Both the position numbers and the translations under genes were made by a program. A stretch of 64,000 bases of DNA from NCBI RefSeq assembly GCF_003660455.1, contig NZ_QZVR01000001.1, positions 583,469 through 647,468 of the forward strand, read 5' to 3'. The notes beneath the pieces are model-generated. The model saw only the letters and a list, made by a program, of their open reading frames with translations, ran no database searches and was not told the DNA's origin. This DNA comes from Nocardioides ferulae. Its GTDB lineage: Bacteria > Actinomycetota > Actinomycetes > Propionibacteriales > Nocardioidaceae. Below are positions 8,641 through 16,382 of the stretch, piece by piece (position 1 is the stretch's first letter; every line of letters begins with the position of its first letter).

Positions 8641-9939
8641 ATGCCCACCGCCAGCAGCACCGCCACCACCGGCTCGAGGCGCGGCCTCGAGCACCGCTGG
8701 CACGAGGCCACGCTCACCGTTCGCGGCCCCGGCGGGGAGCCGCTGGCCGACGCCGAGGTGGGACTCGAGCAGGTGCGGCACGCGTTCGCGTTCGGCAACA
8801 TCGGCTTCGACTTCGTCGGCCTCGCGAACGAGACCAGCGCCCCCGACCACAACGTCTTCGGTGGGGCCGAGCCACAGGAGGCCGCGGGCCTGGTCGACCT
8901 GTGGCTCGACGTCTTCAACACCGCGACGCTGCCGTTCTACTGGGCCGGGTTCGAGCCGATGCCCGGCCACCCGGACACCCGACGGCTGCTCCGGACCGCC
9001 CGCTGGTTCCGCGACCGGGGTGTCGACCTGAAGGGCCACCCGCTGGTCTGGCACACCCTGGCGCCCGACTGGTTGGCCGGACTCTCCGACGCCGAGGTCG
9101 AGACCACCCTCCGAGCCCGGGTCACCCGGGAGGTCTCGGACTTCGCGGGCCTCGTCGACACCTGGGACCCGATCAACGAAGTCGTGATCATGCCGGTCTT
9201 CGACAACGAGCAGGCCACCAACGCCGTCACCCGTCTCTGCCGCGACATCGGCCGGATCCCGATGGTGCGACTGGCCTTCGAGACCGCCCGTGAGGCGAAC
9301 CCGTCGGTGCGACTGGTGCTCAACGACTTCGACCTCTCGACGGCCTACGAGTGCCTGATCGAGGGGGTGCTCGAGGCGGGGATCGCCGTCGACGCCATCG
9401 GCCTGCAGACCCACATGCACCAGGGCTACTGGGGCGAGGAGCGGACCCTCGCGACGCTGGACCGGTTCGCCCGCTACGGGCTGCCCCTCCACCTCACCGA
9501 GACCACGCTGCTGTCCGGCGACCTGATGCCGGCTCACATCGAGGACCTCAACGACTACCAGGTGCCCTCGTGGCCGTCGACGCCGGAGGGCGAGGCGAGG
9601 CAGGCCGACGAGGTGGTGCGGCACTACACGACCCTGCTCTCGCACCCGGCGGTCGAGGTGATCAACTACTGGGGCCTGACCGACCGAGGGTCGTGGCTGG
9701 GGGCACCCGCCGGGCTCGTGCGCGCCGACGGCACGCCCAAGCCGGCGTACCACGCCCTGCGCGGTCTGGTGAAGGACGAGTGGTGGCTCTCCCCCACCAC
9801 CTGGCGCACCGACGCCGAGGGCCGCCTCACCGTCCGGGGCTGGGCCGGGGACTACCTTGTCCGGGCCTCCGGCGCGAGCACCGGCTTCTCGCTCGATCCC
9901 GCGCAGCCGGCTGTCGAGGCGCGCCTCGGCCGGAGTTAG
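8641..9939 (+). CDS. Endo-1,4-beta-xylanase, GH10, without signal peptide
   Basis: A 432-residue GH10 barrel enzyme. Recognisable motifs are the acid/base E180 in WDPINE, the nucleophile E287 in HLTETT, KGHPLVWHT (131-139) and QTHMHQGYW near 256. The start at 8641 (MPTASSTA) is preferred over an upstream in-frame start at 8560, because the upstream stretch lies in the regulatory region and is not protein-like. No secretion signal or carbohydrate-binding module is seen, so the enzyme should stay in the cell and cut imported oligosaccharides. It diverges from the importer operon and is probably controlled with it. Confidence 0.87.
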   Translation: MPTASSTATTGSRRGLEHRWHEATLTVRGPGGEPLADAEVGLEQVRHAFAFGNIGFDFVGLANETSAPDHNVFGGAEPQEAAGLVDLWLDVFNTATLPFYWAGFEPMPGHPDTRRLLRTARWFRDRGVDLKGHPLVWHTLAPDWLAGLSDAEVETTLRARVTREVSDFAGLVDTWDPINEVVIMPVFDNEQATNAVTRLCRDIGRIPMVRLAFETAREANPSVRLVLNDFDLSTAYECLIEGVLEAGIAVDAIGLQTHMHQGYWGEERTLATLDRFARYGLPLHLTETTLLSGDLMPAHIEDLNDYQVPSWPSTPEGEARQADEVVRHYTTLLSHPAVEVINYWGLTDRGSWLGAPAGLVRADGTPKPAYHALRGLVKDEWWLSPTTWRTDAEGRLTVRGWAGDYLVRASGASTGFSLDPAQPAVEARLGRS

Positions 9940-9962
9940 CGGGGGTCGTTCTCGTAGCTGCC

Positions 9963-9979
9963 CGCGGGCGGAGCCCGCG
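9963..9979. terminator. Short GC hairpin after xylanase gene
   Basis: CGCGGGC (9963-9969) and GCCCGCG (9973-9979) make a 7-bp stem with a GGA loop, 24 bases after the xylanase stop. It lacks a U-tract, so it is a weak terminator candidate. Confidence 0.45.
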
Positions 9980-10053
9980 TCCCGCCCGGCGCCGCCATGC
10001 TTGAATCGGCGTGTGGGCCTGTTATCTCAGACGATCCGATCGAGGAGGGGTGC

Positions 10054-10965
10054 GTGACCAGCGAGGCACTGCCCGACTCTCTGGCCGAGCTCGTCGCCAC
10101 CGCCGTGCACCGCGACGGCGGGGTCAGCAGCAGCCGGGCGCGGCAGCTGCGCTGGGTGGCCGGGGAGCTGGCGCGGTTCGCCCGCGGGGCCACCGACGGC
10201 GCTCTCCTCCCCCACGCGCCCGCCGGCTGGCTCGACGCGACCCTGGTCGCGGCGTACCTCGCGGCGGCCGACGCCGGTGCGCTGCGCACCCGAGGCGCGC
10301 CGGCACGCCCCTCTCCCGACGCGACCCGGCGGGTGCGCCGTGCCTGCCTGCGGCTGTTCGCCCAGGCGGCCGGCTGCGCCGACCCGGTGACCGACACCGT
10401 GTCGCTGCCGGTGCCTCGAGAGCGGGTCGCCGACACACCGGCCAGGATCGCGCTCGCGCTGTGGGCCGGACGTGCCTCGCCCGCCGGAGCGCGGCCCGGC
10501 CAGGTGCGGGCCGCCGCGATGGCGGTCCTCGTGCACGAGGCGGGCCTGCGCAGCGGCGAGCTGGCGGCACTCACGCCCGAGGACGTCGACCTGGCCGCCC
10601 GCACGCTGGACTACCAGCCCCGGCCGCCCGCGACGAGGACGCCACCACCTCGCGTGCAGGTGCCGCTGTCGCACCGCGCCTGCGAGCTGCTGCGCCGCTG
10701 GCTCGAGGTCCGGGCCGAGCTGGTGGCCCAGGCCCCCCGCACCCGCTCGCTGTGGGTCTCGCTGCGCGCGAACCACGACGGGACGGGGGTGCGCCGGCCA
10801 CCCGGGCTGCCGCTGCGCCCGACCGGGGTGCGCCGCGCCCACGCCCGGGCCGTGGCCGAAGCGAACACGGCGCTGGCCGGCAGCCCCGGGTTCGAGCCGC
10901 TGCCGCGCACCGCGGGCCCGCTCCGGTCATCTCCGTCCGTCCCGGACGGTTCACAAGGCGTGTGA
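10054..10965 (+). CDS. Tyrosine-recombinase-like protein lacking the C-terminal catalytic residues
   Basis: A 303-residue protein. Residues 1-110 resemble a SAM-like core-binding domain. Residues 150-235 resemble the start of a phage-integrase catalytic domain, with the first catalytic arginine in EAGLRSGELAALTPEDVDL (R166) and a beta-sheet region after it. The usual HxxR, H/W and nucleophilic tyrosine motifs are not visible in the last 70 residues, which are low-complexity and proline/arginine rich. The GTG at 10054 is chosen for its strong GAGGAGGGG site. No attachment site or phage genes are nearby, so this is probably a degenerate or repurposed recombinase. Confidence 0.6.
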   Translation: MTSEALPDSLAELVATAVHRDGGVSSSRARQLRWVAGELARFARGATDGALLPHAPAGWLDATLVAAYLAAADAGALRTRGAPARPSPDATRRVRRACLRLFAQAAGCADPVTDTVSLPVPRERVADTPARIALALWAGRASPAGARPGQVRAAAMAVLVHEAGLRSGELAALTPEDVDLAARTLDYQPRPPATRTPPPRVQVPLSHRACELLRRWLEVRAELVAQAPRTRSLWVSLRANHDGTGVRRPPGLPLRPTGVRRAHARAVAEANTALAGSPGFEPLPRTAGPLRSSPSVPDGSQGV

Positions 10966-10978
10966 CCTTCGCTACGTT
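10950..10978 (+). promoter_or_regulatory. Probable norB promoter with inverted repeat over the -35
   Basis: TTCACA (10950-10955), a 17-base spacer and TACGTT (10973-10978) make a good sigma-70-type promoter 38 bases before the norB ATG. The -35 is embedded in TCACA-AGGCG-TGTGA (10951-10965), a perfect 5-bp inverted repeat that also contains the stop codon of the preceding gene. A regulator bound here would block the promoter. Its identity is unknown. Confidence 0.6.
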
Positions 10979-11015
10979 GGCCGGGCCATCCGTCGAGGCA
11001 TCGGGAGCCGCTGAC

Positions 11016-13403
11016 ATGACCTTGCACGCACGCGAAGCCGACCGCGCGGACCGCTCGGAGCTCAACCTCTCCAAGGGATGGGTCCAAGGCATCGCCCTGG
11101 TGATGATCTTCGGGTTCTTCGTGATGGGGATGCTTGCGGTCCGCACCTACACCGACTCGATGCCGCAGCCCGAGCGGGTGGTGGGCGAGGACGGCGAGAC
11201 CGTCTACACCGGCGACGAGATCACCGCCGGCCAGCAGATCTTCCTGCGCCGCGGCCTGCAGCAGTACGGCTCGGTGATGGGGCACGGCGGCTACCTCGGC
11301 CCGGACTACACCGCCGAGTACCTCCGTCTGTCGGCCGAGGAGATCGAGGCCGCGATCGCGGAGTCCGGCGCCCAGGAGCCCAGCCGGGCCACCCGCGACA
11401 TGCTCCGCGAGAACCGCTACGACGAGGACTCCGGTGAACTGGTGTTCACGCCCGAGCAGGTGGCGGCGTTCGAGGCCGTACGGGCGCACTACGCCGAGAT
11501 CTTCGGCGAGGACAGCACCAAGTACGGCCTGATCCCCAAGGTGATCACCGACGAGCAGGAGATCCACGAGCTCACCGCGTTCTTCTCCTGGACCGCCTGG
11601 GCCGCAGCCGCGGAGCGCCCGGGCCACAGCTACTCCTACACGAACAACTGGCCCTCCGAGCCCCGCGTCGACAACGGGCCGACCGCCGACATCGTCGTGT
11701 GGTCCGGTCTCTCCCTCATCGCGCTGCTGGCCGGACTCGGCGGCCTCTTCGCCCTCTACGGCAGGTGGAGCCGACAGATCGGCTGGCATGCCACCGAACA
11801 GCCGGCGCTGGCCTTCCGACAGCCCGGCGACGTCGAGATCACCAAGGCCCAGAAGGTCACCGCCTGGTTCTTCTTCGTCGTCGCCGTGCTCTTCCTCGGC
11901 CAGACGCTGCTGGGGGCCGCGATCGAGCACTACCGAGCCGACCTGGCCAGCTTCTTCGGCATCGACCTGGCGCAGGTGCTGCCGTTCAACCTGGCGCGCA
12001 CCTGGCACGTCCAGCTGTCGCTGTTCTGGACGGCGGCCTCGTTCCTGGCGGCGGGCGTCTTCCTCGCCCCGATCATCTCCGGCCGCGAGCCCCGCAACCA
12101 GCATCTGCTGACCTGGGGCCTGCTCGTGGCCGTCGCGATCGTGGTGTTCGGCTCCCTGGCCGGCGAGGCGGTCAGCATCTTCGGCGCCGACTGGGCGAAG
12201 GGGTCGATCTTCTTCGACCAGCAGTGGGAGTACCTCGACCTGCCACGGTTCTGGCAGGCGCTGCTGGTCGTCGGCCTGTTCTTGTGGATCGCGATCATCT
12301 ACCGCGCGATCCGGGCCCGGCTCCAGACCGAGCACCGACTGAACATGCCGTGGCTGTTCTTCTACGCCGGCCTGGCGATCCCCGCGTTCTACGCCGTCGG
12401 CATGATCGCGCGCACCGACTCGCACCTGACCGTCGCGGAGTTCTGGCGGTTCTGGGTGGTCCACCTGTGGGTCGAGGACTTCCTCGAGCTGTTCACGACG
12501 GTGATGGTCGCCTACATCTTCGTGATGCTGGGGGTGGTGCGCCGCAAGATCGCGATCCAGATCATCTTCCTCGACGTGATCCTCTACTCCGCCGGCGGCG
12601 TGCTCGGCACGATGCACCATCTCTACTTCTCGGGCACCCCCGTGGAGCACATGGCGCTGGGCGCGTTCTTCTCCGCACTCGAGGTCATCCCGTTGACGTT
12701 CCTGACCGTGGAGGCCTGGACCTTCCTCCAGCTCGGCTCCCGGCAGCAGACCCGCAGCAGTGCCCCGTTCCCACACCGGTGGGCGGTGATGTTCCTGGTG
12801 GCCGTCGGCTTCTGGAACTTCGTCGGCGCCGGCGTCTTCGGCTTCCTGATCAACCTGCCGATCGTGTCCTACTACCAGATCGGCACCGCGCTGACCGCCA
12901 ACCACGCGCACGGCGCGATGATGGGCGTCTACGGGATGATGGCCGTCGGCCTCGCGCTCTTCGCGCTGCGCTACATCGTCCCGGCCGCCAAGTGGCCCGA
13001 CCGGATGGCCAAGGTCTCGTTCTGGTCGCTCAACATCGGCCTGGCCTGGATGGTCTTCGTGACGCTGCTGCCGCTCGGCGTGGTCCAACTGTGGCACTCG
13101 GTCAACGACGGCTACTACGAGGCCCGCACCCTGGGCTACCTCACCGAGCCCGGCAACGCGGTGCTCGAGTGGATGCGGATGCCCGGCGACGTGATCTTCC
13201 TGATCGGCGGCGTCCTGCCGTTCCTGTGGATCACCTGGCTGGGGGTGCGGCACGGCATCAAGGCGACCGCGACCACGCTGCCGCCGGAGACCCTCTACGT
13301 CGAGGAACACCCCGAGGCGGCCGAGGACCGCACCGGCCGACCCGGCGGTGTCGGCGGTCCCCGATACGCCTCCGACCGGCGCGAGGACGAGGCGAGCCCG
13401 TGA
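11016..13403 (+). CDS. norB: Quinol-dependent nitric oxide reductase (qNOR, NorB/NorZ type)
   Basis: A 795-residue membrane protein that reduces nitric oxide to nitrous oxide using quinol. It has the N-terminal extension of the single-subunit qNOR: one helix (WVQGIALVMIFGFFVMGM) and a soluble domain of about 200 residues. A heme-copper-oxidase-like core follows. Conserved histidines lie in ARTWHVQLSLFW, HLWVEDFLELF, GTMHHLYFSG and ANHAHGAMMG, which bind hemes and the non-heme iron. The ATG at 11016 has a GGGAGC site. The frame continues upstream, but that part belongs to another gene region. It is first in a four-gene overlapping operon. The likely role is NO detoxification or denitrification. 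Confidence 0.93.
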   Translation: MTLHAREADRADRSELNLSKGWVQGIALVMIFGFFVMGMLAVRTYTDSMPQPERVVGEDGETVYTGDEITAGQQIFLRRGLQQYGSVMGHGGYLGPDYTAEYLRLSAEEIEAAIAESGAQEPSRATRDMLRENRYDEDSGELVFTPEQVAAFEAVRAHYAEIFGEDSTKYGLIPKVITDEQEIHELTAFFSWTAWAAAAERPGHSYSYTNNWPSEPRVDNGPTADIVVWSGLSLIALLAGLGGLFALYGRWSRQIGWHATEQPALAFRQPGDVEITKAQKVTAWFFFVVAVLFLGQTLLGAAIEHYRADLASFFGIDLAQVLPFNLARTWHVQLSLFWTAASFLAAGVFLAPIISGREPRNQHLLTWGLLVAVAIVVFGSLAGEAVSIFGADWAKGSIFFDQQWEYLDLPRFWQALLVVGLFLWIAIIYRAIRARLQTEHRLNMPWLFFYAGLAIPAFYAVGMIARTDSHLTVAEFWRFWVVHLWVEDFLELFTTVMVAYIFVMLGVVRRKIAIQIIFLDVILYSAGGVLGTMHHLYFSGTPVEHMALGAFFSALEVIPLTFLTVEAWTFLQLGSRQQTRSSAPFPHRWAVMFLVAVGFWNFVGAGVFGFLINLPIVSYYQIGTALTANHAHGAMMGVYGMMAVGLALFALRYIVPAAKWPDRMAKVSFWSLNIGLAWMVFVTLLPLGVVQLWHSVNDGYYEARTLGYLTEPGNAVLEWMRMPGDVIFLIGGVLPFLWITWLGVRHGIKATATTLPPETLYVEEHPEAAEDRTGRPGGVGGPRYASDRREDEASP

Positions 13404-14041
13404 GCGGCGTGGGCGTGGAGATCTGGCTGGCCGGGGGCTACTGCATCGCCCTGGTCGGACTCGGGCACGTCATCGACATGCTCGCCCGACGCGCCGCCTC
13501 GACCGCCGAGGGTGGCGCCGCGTTCGGCTTCAGCTACCACGCCGACCACGACGCCTGGCGGTGCCCGCAGGACCAGTGGCTGTGGCCGCAGTCCTTCGAC
13601 CCCGAGAACCGGGTGATGCGCTACCGGGGCACCCCGAGCGTCTGCAACGCCTGCCCGGTCAAGGACACCTGCACCACCTCCTCCTCGGGCCGCGAGATGC
13701 AGCGCGCGGTGGACACCTGGCCGGCGTCCGAGGCCGCCCGGTTCCACCGGGGCATCGCCTGCTCGGTCGTCCTGATGGGGTTGGTGTGGCCGGTGGCGAT
13801 GGTCGCCACCGGGCCTCCGCCCGCGGGGCTGGCGGTGCTGGGCGGGTCCGTGGTCCTCGCCCTGCTGCTCAGCTGGCCGCTGTGGTCGCACCTGCGGCGC
13901 TCACCGGTGTTCCTGCCCGAGGGCATGGCCCACCGCACCCTCGACGCCACGCTGCTCGAGCGCGAGCAGCACGCGGCGTCGTGGCAGGCGCGGCGCTCGG
14001 TCTACCGTTCCGACCGCGGCGACCGGGAGGTGGCCTCGTGA
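13400..14041 (+). CDS. Membrane protein with C-x2-C-x5-C motif, in nor operon
   Basis: A 213-residue protein whose family I do not recognise. One N-terminal membrane helix (residues 5-25) is followed by a soluble part rich in His, Trp and Cys. The soluble part contains HADHDAWRCPQDQWLW, NRVMRYRG and a CNACPVKDTC cluster, i.e. C-x2-C-x5-C plus one upstream Cys, which could bind zinc, iron-sulfur or heme. Two more helices lie at about 125-165. The GTG start overlaps the norB TGA (GTGA) and its stop overlaps the next start in the same way, so it is translated with norB. A redox or metal accessory role for qNOR is inference. Confidence 0.72.
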   Translation: MSGVGVEIWLAGGYCIALVGLGHVIDMLARRAASTAEGGAAFGFSYHADHDAWRCPQDQWLWPQSFDPENRVMRYRGTPSVCNACPVKDTCTTSSSGREMQRAVDTWPASEAARFHRGIACSVVLMGLVWPVAMVATGPPPAGLAVLGGSVVLALLLSWPLWSHLRRSPVFLPEGMAHRTLDATLLEREQHAASWQARRSVYRSDRGDREVAS

Positions 14042-14868
14042 CCTGGCTGATCGCCGCACTGGTGGGCCTCGCCGTGCTGGTGCTGGCCGTCTCCTCGATC
14101 CGGATTCTCAAGGAGTACGAGCGCGGGGTCGCCTTCCGGCTCGGTCGGCTCCGCGGCGCACTGGGGCCCGGCCCGTGCCTGGTGCTGCCCGGACTCGACA
14201 AGATGCTGCGCGTCGACCTCCGTGTCGTCGCGCTGACGATCCCGCCCCAGGAGGTGATCACCCGCGACAACGTGCCGGCCCGGGTCAACGCGGTCGTGCT
14301 GTTCCGGGTGGTCGACCCGGTCCAGTCGGTGATGGCGGTCGAGAACCACGCGGTCGCCACCTCCCAGATCGCCCAGACCACCCTCCGCTCGGTGGTGGGC
14401 CGCGCCGACCTCGACACCCTCCTGGCCCACCGGGCCGACCTCAACGAGGACCTCGCGCAGTCGATCGCGGCACAGACCGGCCCGTGGGGGGTGGAGGTCG
14501 ACGTGGTCGAGATCAAGGACGTCGAGATCCCCGAGGCGATGCAGCGGGCGATGGCCCGCGAGGCCGAGGCCGAGCGGGAGCGGCGGGCCAAGGTGATCAG
14601 CGCGCGCGGTGAGCTCCAGGCCTCCAAGGAGCTGCGCGACGCGGCGGCCACTCTGAGCGAGAGCCCGGCCAGCCTCCAGCTGCGCTACCTCCAGACGCTG
14701 CTGGAGCTCGGCGCCGACCAGAACTCCACCGTGGTCTTCCCCATCCCGATCGACATCGTCAGCCCGTTCCTCGACGCGGTCCGCTCGTCGAAGGAAGAGC
14801 CCCCGAGCGTCAACGGCCGCGGCCCCGTGCCTACCCCGTCACGCCCCCATGGAGAGGACGCCCGATGA
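14038..14868 (+). CDS. SPFH/stomatin-like protein (slipin)
   Basis: A 276-residue prohibitin/stomatin-family protein. A single N-terminal membrane segment (TWLIAALVGLAVLVLAVSSI) is followed by the SPFH domain, with ILKEYERGVAFRLGRL, GLDKMLRVDLRV and EVITRDNV. A charged coiled coil rich in Ala, Glu and Arg (about residues 175-205) comes next, then a disordered tail. Such proteins oligomerise in membrane microdomains and scaffold other membrane proteins. It is the third gene of the nor operon (GTGA overlap), suggesting it organises the qNOR complex, which is inference. Confidence 0.85.
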   Translation: MTWLIAALVGLAVLVLAVSSIRILKEYERGVAFRLGRLRGALGPGPCLVLPGLDKMLRVDLRVVALTIPPQEVITRDNVPARVNAVVLFRVVDPVQSVMAVENHAVATSQIAQTTLRSVVGRADLDTLLAHRADLNEDLAQSIAAQTGPWGVEVDVVEIKDVEIPEAMQRAMAREAEAERERRAKVISARGELQASKELRDAAATLSESPASLQLRYLQTLLELGADQNSTVVFPIPIDIVSPFLDAVRSSKEEPPSVNGRGPVPTPSRPHGEDAR

Positions 14869-15158
14869 CCACCGATCCCGATCTGCACGAGCCCGCCGCC
14901 GGGCGTCAGATCACGCTCGAGCCGATGCGGCCGGGGCTGTGGCTGATCATCGGCGGTGCCGTGATCGCCGCGCTCGGACCGCTCTTCGGATTCCTGGTCG
15001 GCAGCATGATCGGCATCGACGACGACGCCGACCTCGACGCGATCTACCTCTACCTGTTCCTCGGCATCGTGGTCGGCGGGCTCGGGGTCGCGATGCTGCT
15101 GCTCGGCGTGCGCCGGATGCTGCGCGACCGCCGCGACGTCACAGCGTCCGGGTCATGA
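14865..15158 (+). CDS. Small two-helix membrane protein
   Basis: A 97-residue protein with two hydrophobic helices (about residues 25-48 and 64-84) separated by an acidic loop, IDDDADLDA. The ends are charged and face the cytoplasm or are disordered. I do not recognise a family. Its ATG overlaps the slipin stop by four bases, so it is the last gene of the nor operon. Its 3' end overlaps the convergent acetyltransferase gene by about 20 bases. Confidence 0.7.
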   Translation: MTTDPDLHEPAAGRQITLEPMRPGLWLIIGGAVIAALGPLFGFLVGSMIGIDDDADLDAIYLYLFLGIVVGGLGVAMLLLGVRRMLRDRRDVTASGS

Positions 15159-15600
15159 AGACGCTGTTCGGGTCCTCCACGTAGCTCCCGAACGGACCAC
15201 AGGGCGCGAACCCGGCGCTGGCGTAGAGCGCCCGCGCCGCGGCGAAGAACTCCATGCTGCCGGTCTCGAGCGAGAGCCGGGAGACGCCGCGGTCGCGCGC
15301 GTCCTCGAGGAGGTGCCGCAGCAGCCGGCCGCCGATCCCCCGACCCCGGCAGGACGGGTCGGTGCGCATGCTCTTCAGCTCCTCGTGGCCGCCGGTGAGC
15401 GGCGCGAGGGCCCCGGTGGCGACGATCCGGTCCTCGGCGCGGACCACCCACATCCGGATGCCGGACCGCCGCAGGCCGTCGAGGTCGAGAGCGTGTCGGC
15501 TCTCGGGCGGGGCCGTGGGCGCCATCTCGTCGAGGTGCGCCTGGATGAAGTCGGCCAGGTCGCGGGCGGCGAGGTCGGCGGGCTCGATGGTCAGCTGCAC
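15139..15600 (-). CDS. GNAT-family N-acetyltransferase
   Basis: A 153-residue single-domain GNAT acetyltransferase that would transfer acetyl from acetyl-CoA to an amine. The cofactor-binding motif RTDPSCRGRGIGGRLL and the C-terminal YASAGFAPCGPFGSY pattern, as in PhnO/YjdJ-like members, are clear. The GTG start at 15600 is chosen because AGGA lies eight bases upstream and the domain begins there (VQLTIEPADL). Longer in-frame extensions run into cobU antisense. The substrate is unknown. Confidence 0.8.
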   Translation of the reverse strand: MQLTIEPADLAARDLADFIQAHLDEMAPTAPPESRHALDLDGLRRSGIRMWVVRAEDRIVATGALAPLTGGHEELKSMRTDPSCRGRGIGGRLLRHLLEDARDRGVSRLSLETGSMEFFAAARALYASAGFAPCGPFGSYVEDPNSVFMTRTL

Positions 15601-15699
15601 GGCGTCATCCTGGCCGGCTGAGGTTTCGCCGGTGTTTCGGCGCCTTTCGCTAGCCTCGGCGCGCGGCTGACCCACGACGAGCGGGAGGACTGGCGGGCG

Positions 15700-16224
15700 A
15701 TGAGGGTGCTGGTGACCGGCGGCGTACGGTCGGGCAAGTCCCGTCATGCCGAGGCACTGCTGTCCGAGGCGTCGGCGGTGACCTACGTGGCGCCCGGTCC
15801 GGTTCCCGACGCCGCGGCCGACCACGACTGGGCGGCCCGCGTCGCCGGGCACCGGGCCCGGCGCCCAGGCGGCTGGACGACGGTCGAGACCCGTGACCTC
15901 GCGGGGGCACTGACCGCACGGACGCCCGTTCTCGTCGACTGCCTGGGCACCTGGGTCACCGGGGTGCTCGACGATCGCGGCCTCTGGGAGAGGCCGGCTG
16001 ACGAGGTGACCGCACTGCTCGCCGACCTGGCCGAGGAGGTGGCTGCGGCGATCCAGGGGCGCGACGACGTCGTGCTCGTCACCAACGAGGTAGGCCTCGG
16101 CGTCGTCCCTGCGCACCGCTCCGGCCGGCTCTTCCGCGACCTTCTGGGCCTGGTGAACCAGCGCATCGGCGCGGCGGTCGAGGAGGTCCACCTGGTCGTG
16201 GCCGGCCGCGTGCTGCGGCTGTGA
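15700..16224 (+). CDS. cobU: Adenosylcobinamide kinase / adenosylcobinamide-phosphate guanylyltransferase
   Basis: A 174-residue CobU (CobP) enzyme that phosphorylates adenosylcobinamide and then adds GMP, preparing the nucleotide loop of B12. The P-loop GGVRSGKS is at residues 7-14. The guanylylation-region histidines lie near ARVAGHRARRP (around residue 50), and TNEVGLGVVP is the conserved CobU motif. It is preceded by a GGGAGGA site and a possible -10 TAGCCT at 15651-15656. It ends just before the cobalamin riboswitch for cobN and so is not under that switch. Confidence 0.92.
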   Translation: MRVLVTGGVRSGKSRHAEALLSEASAVTYVAPGPVPDAAADHDWAARVAGHRARRPGGWTTVETRDLAGALTARTPVLVDCLGTWVTGVLDDRGLWERPADEVTALLADLAEEVAAAIQGRDDVVLVTNEVGLGVVPAHRSGRLFRDLLGLVNQRIGAAVEEVHLVVAGRVLRL

Positions 16225-16235
16225 CCGCGTAGGGT

Positions 16236-16373
16236 TCGGCCCACACATCCTTCGGTGCAGGAACCCGGTGCGACTCCGGGGCGGTTCCGCCACTGTGACC
16301 CGGCTTCGGCCGGCAGCCAGATACTCGCCCAGGGTGGTCCGACCGCTACACGGGGCGAGAACCCCGGAGGAGG
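16236..16373 (+). promoter_or_regulatory. Cobalamin riboswitch upstream of cobN
   Basis: The leader contains the hallmarks of the AdoCbl riboswitch: GGTGCAGGAACCCGGTGCGA, the GCCACTGTGACCC core and the 3' B12 box CAGCCAGATAC (16316-16326). A -10 element TAGGGT (16230-16235) lies just upstream. Downstream, GGGG-N6-CCCC (about 16352-16365) abuts the ribosome binding site GGAGGAGG (16366-16373), so translational control of cobN is likely. Confidence 0.92.
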
Positions 16374-16382
16374 AACCGGCCG

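Noticed and set aside
10611..13310. A nearly 900-codon open frame antisense to norB
   Set aside because: The composition is that of a shadow frame in high-GC DNA (rich in Arg, Gly, His, Gln), with no domain or ribosome site, and it is opposite a certain gene.
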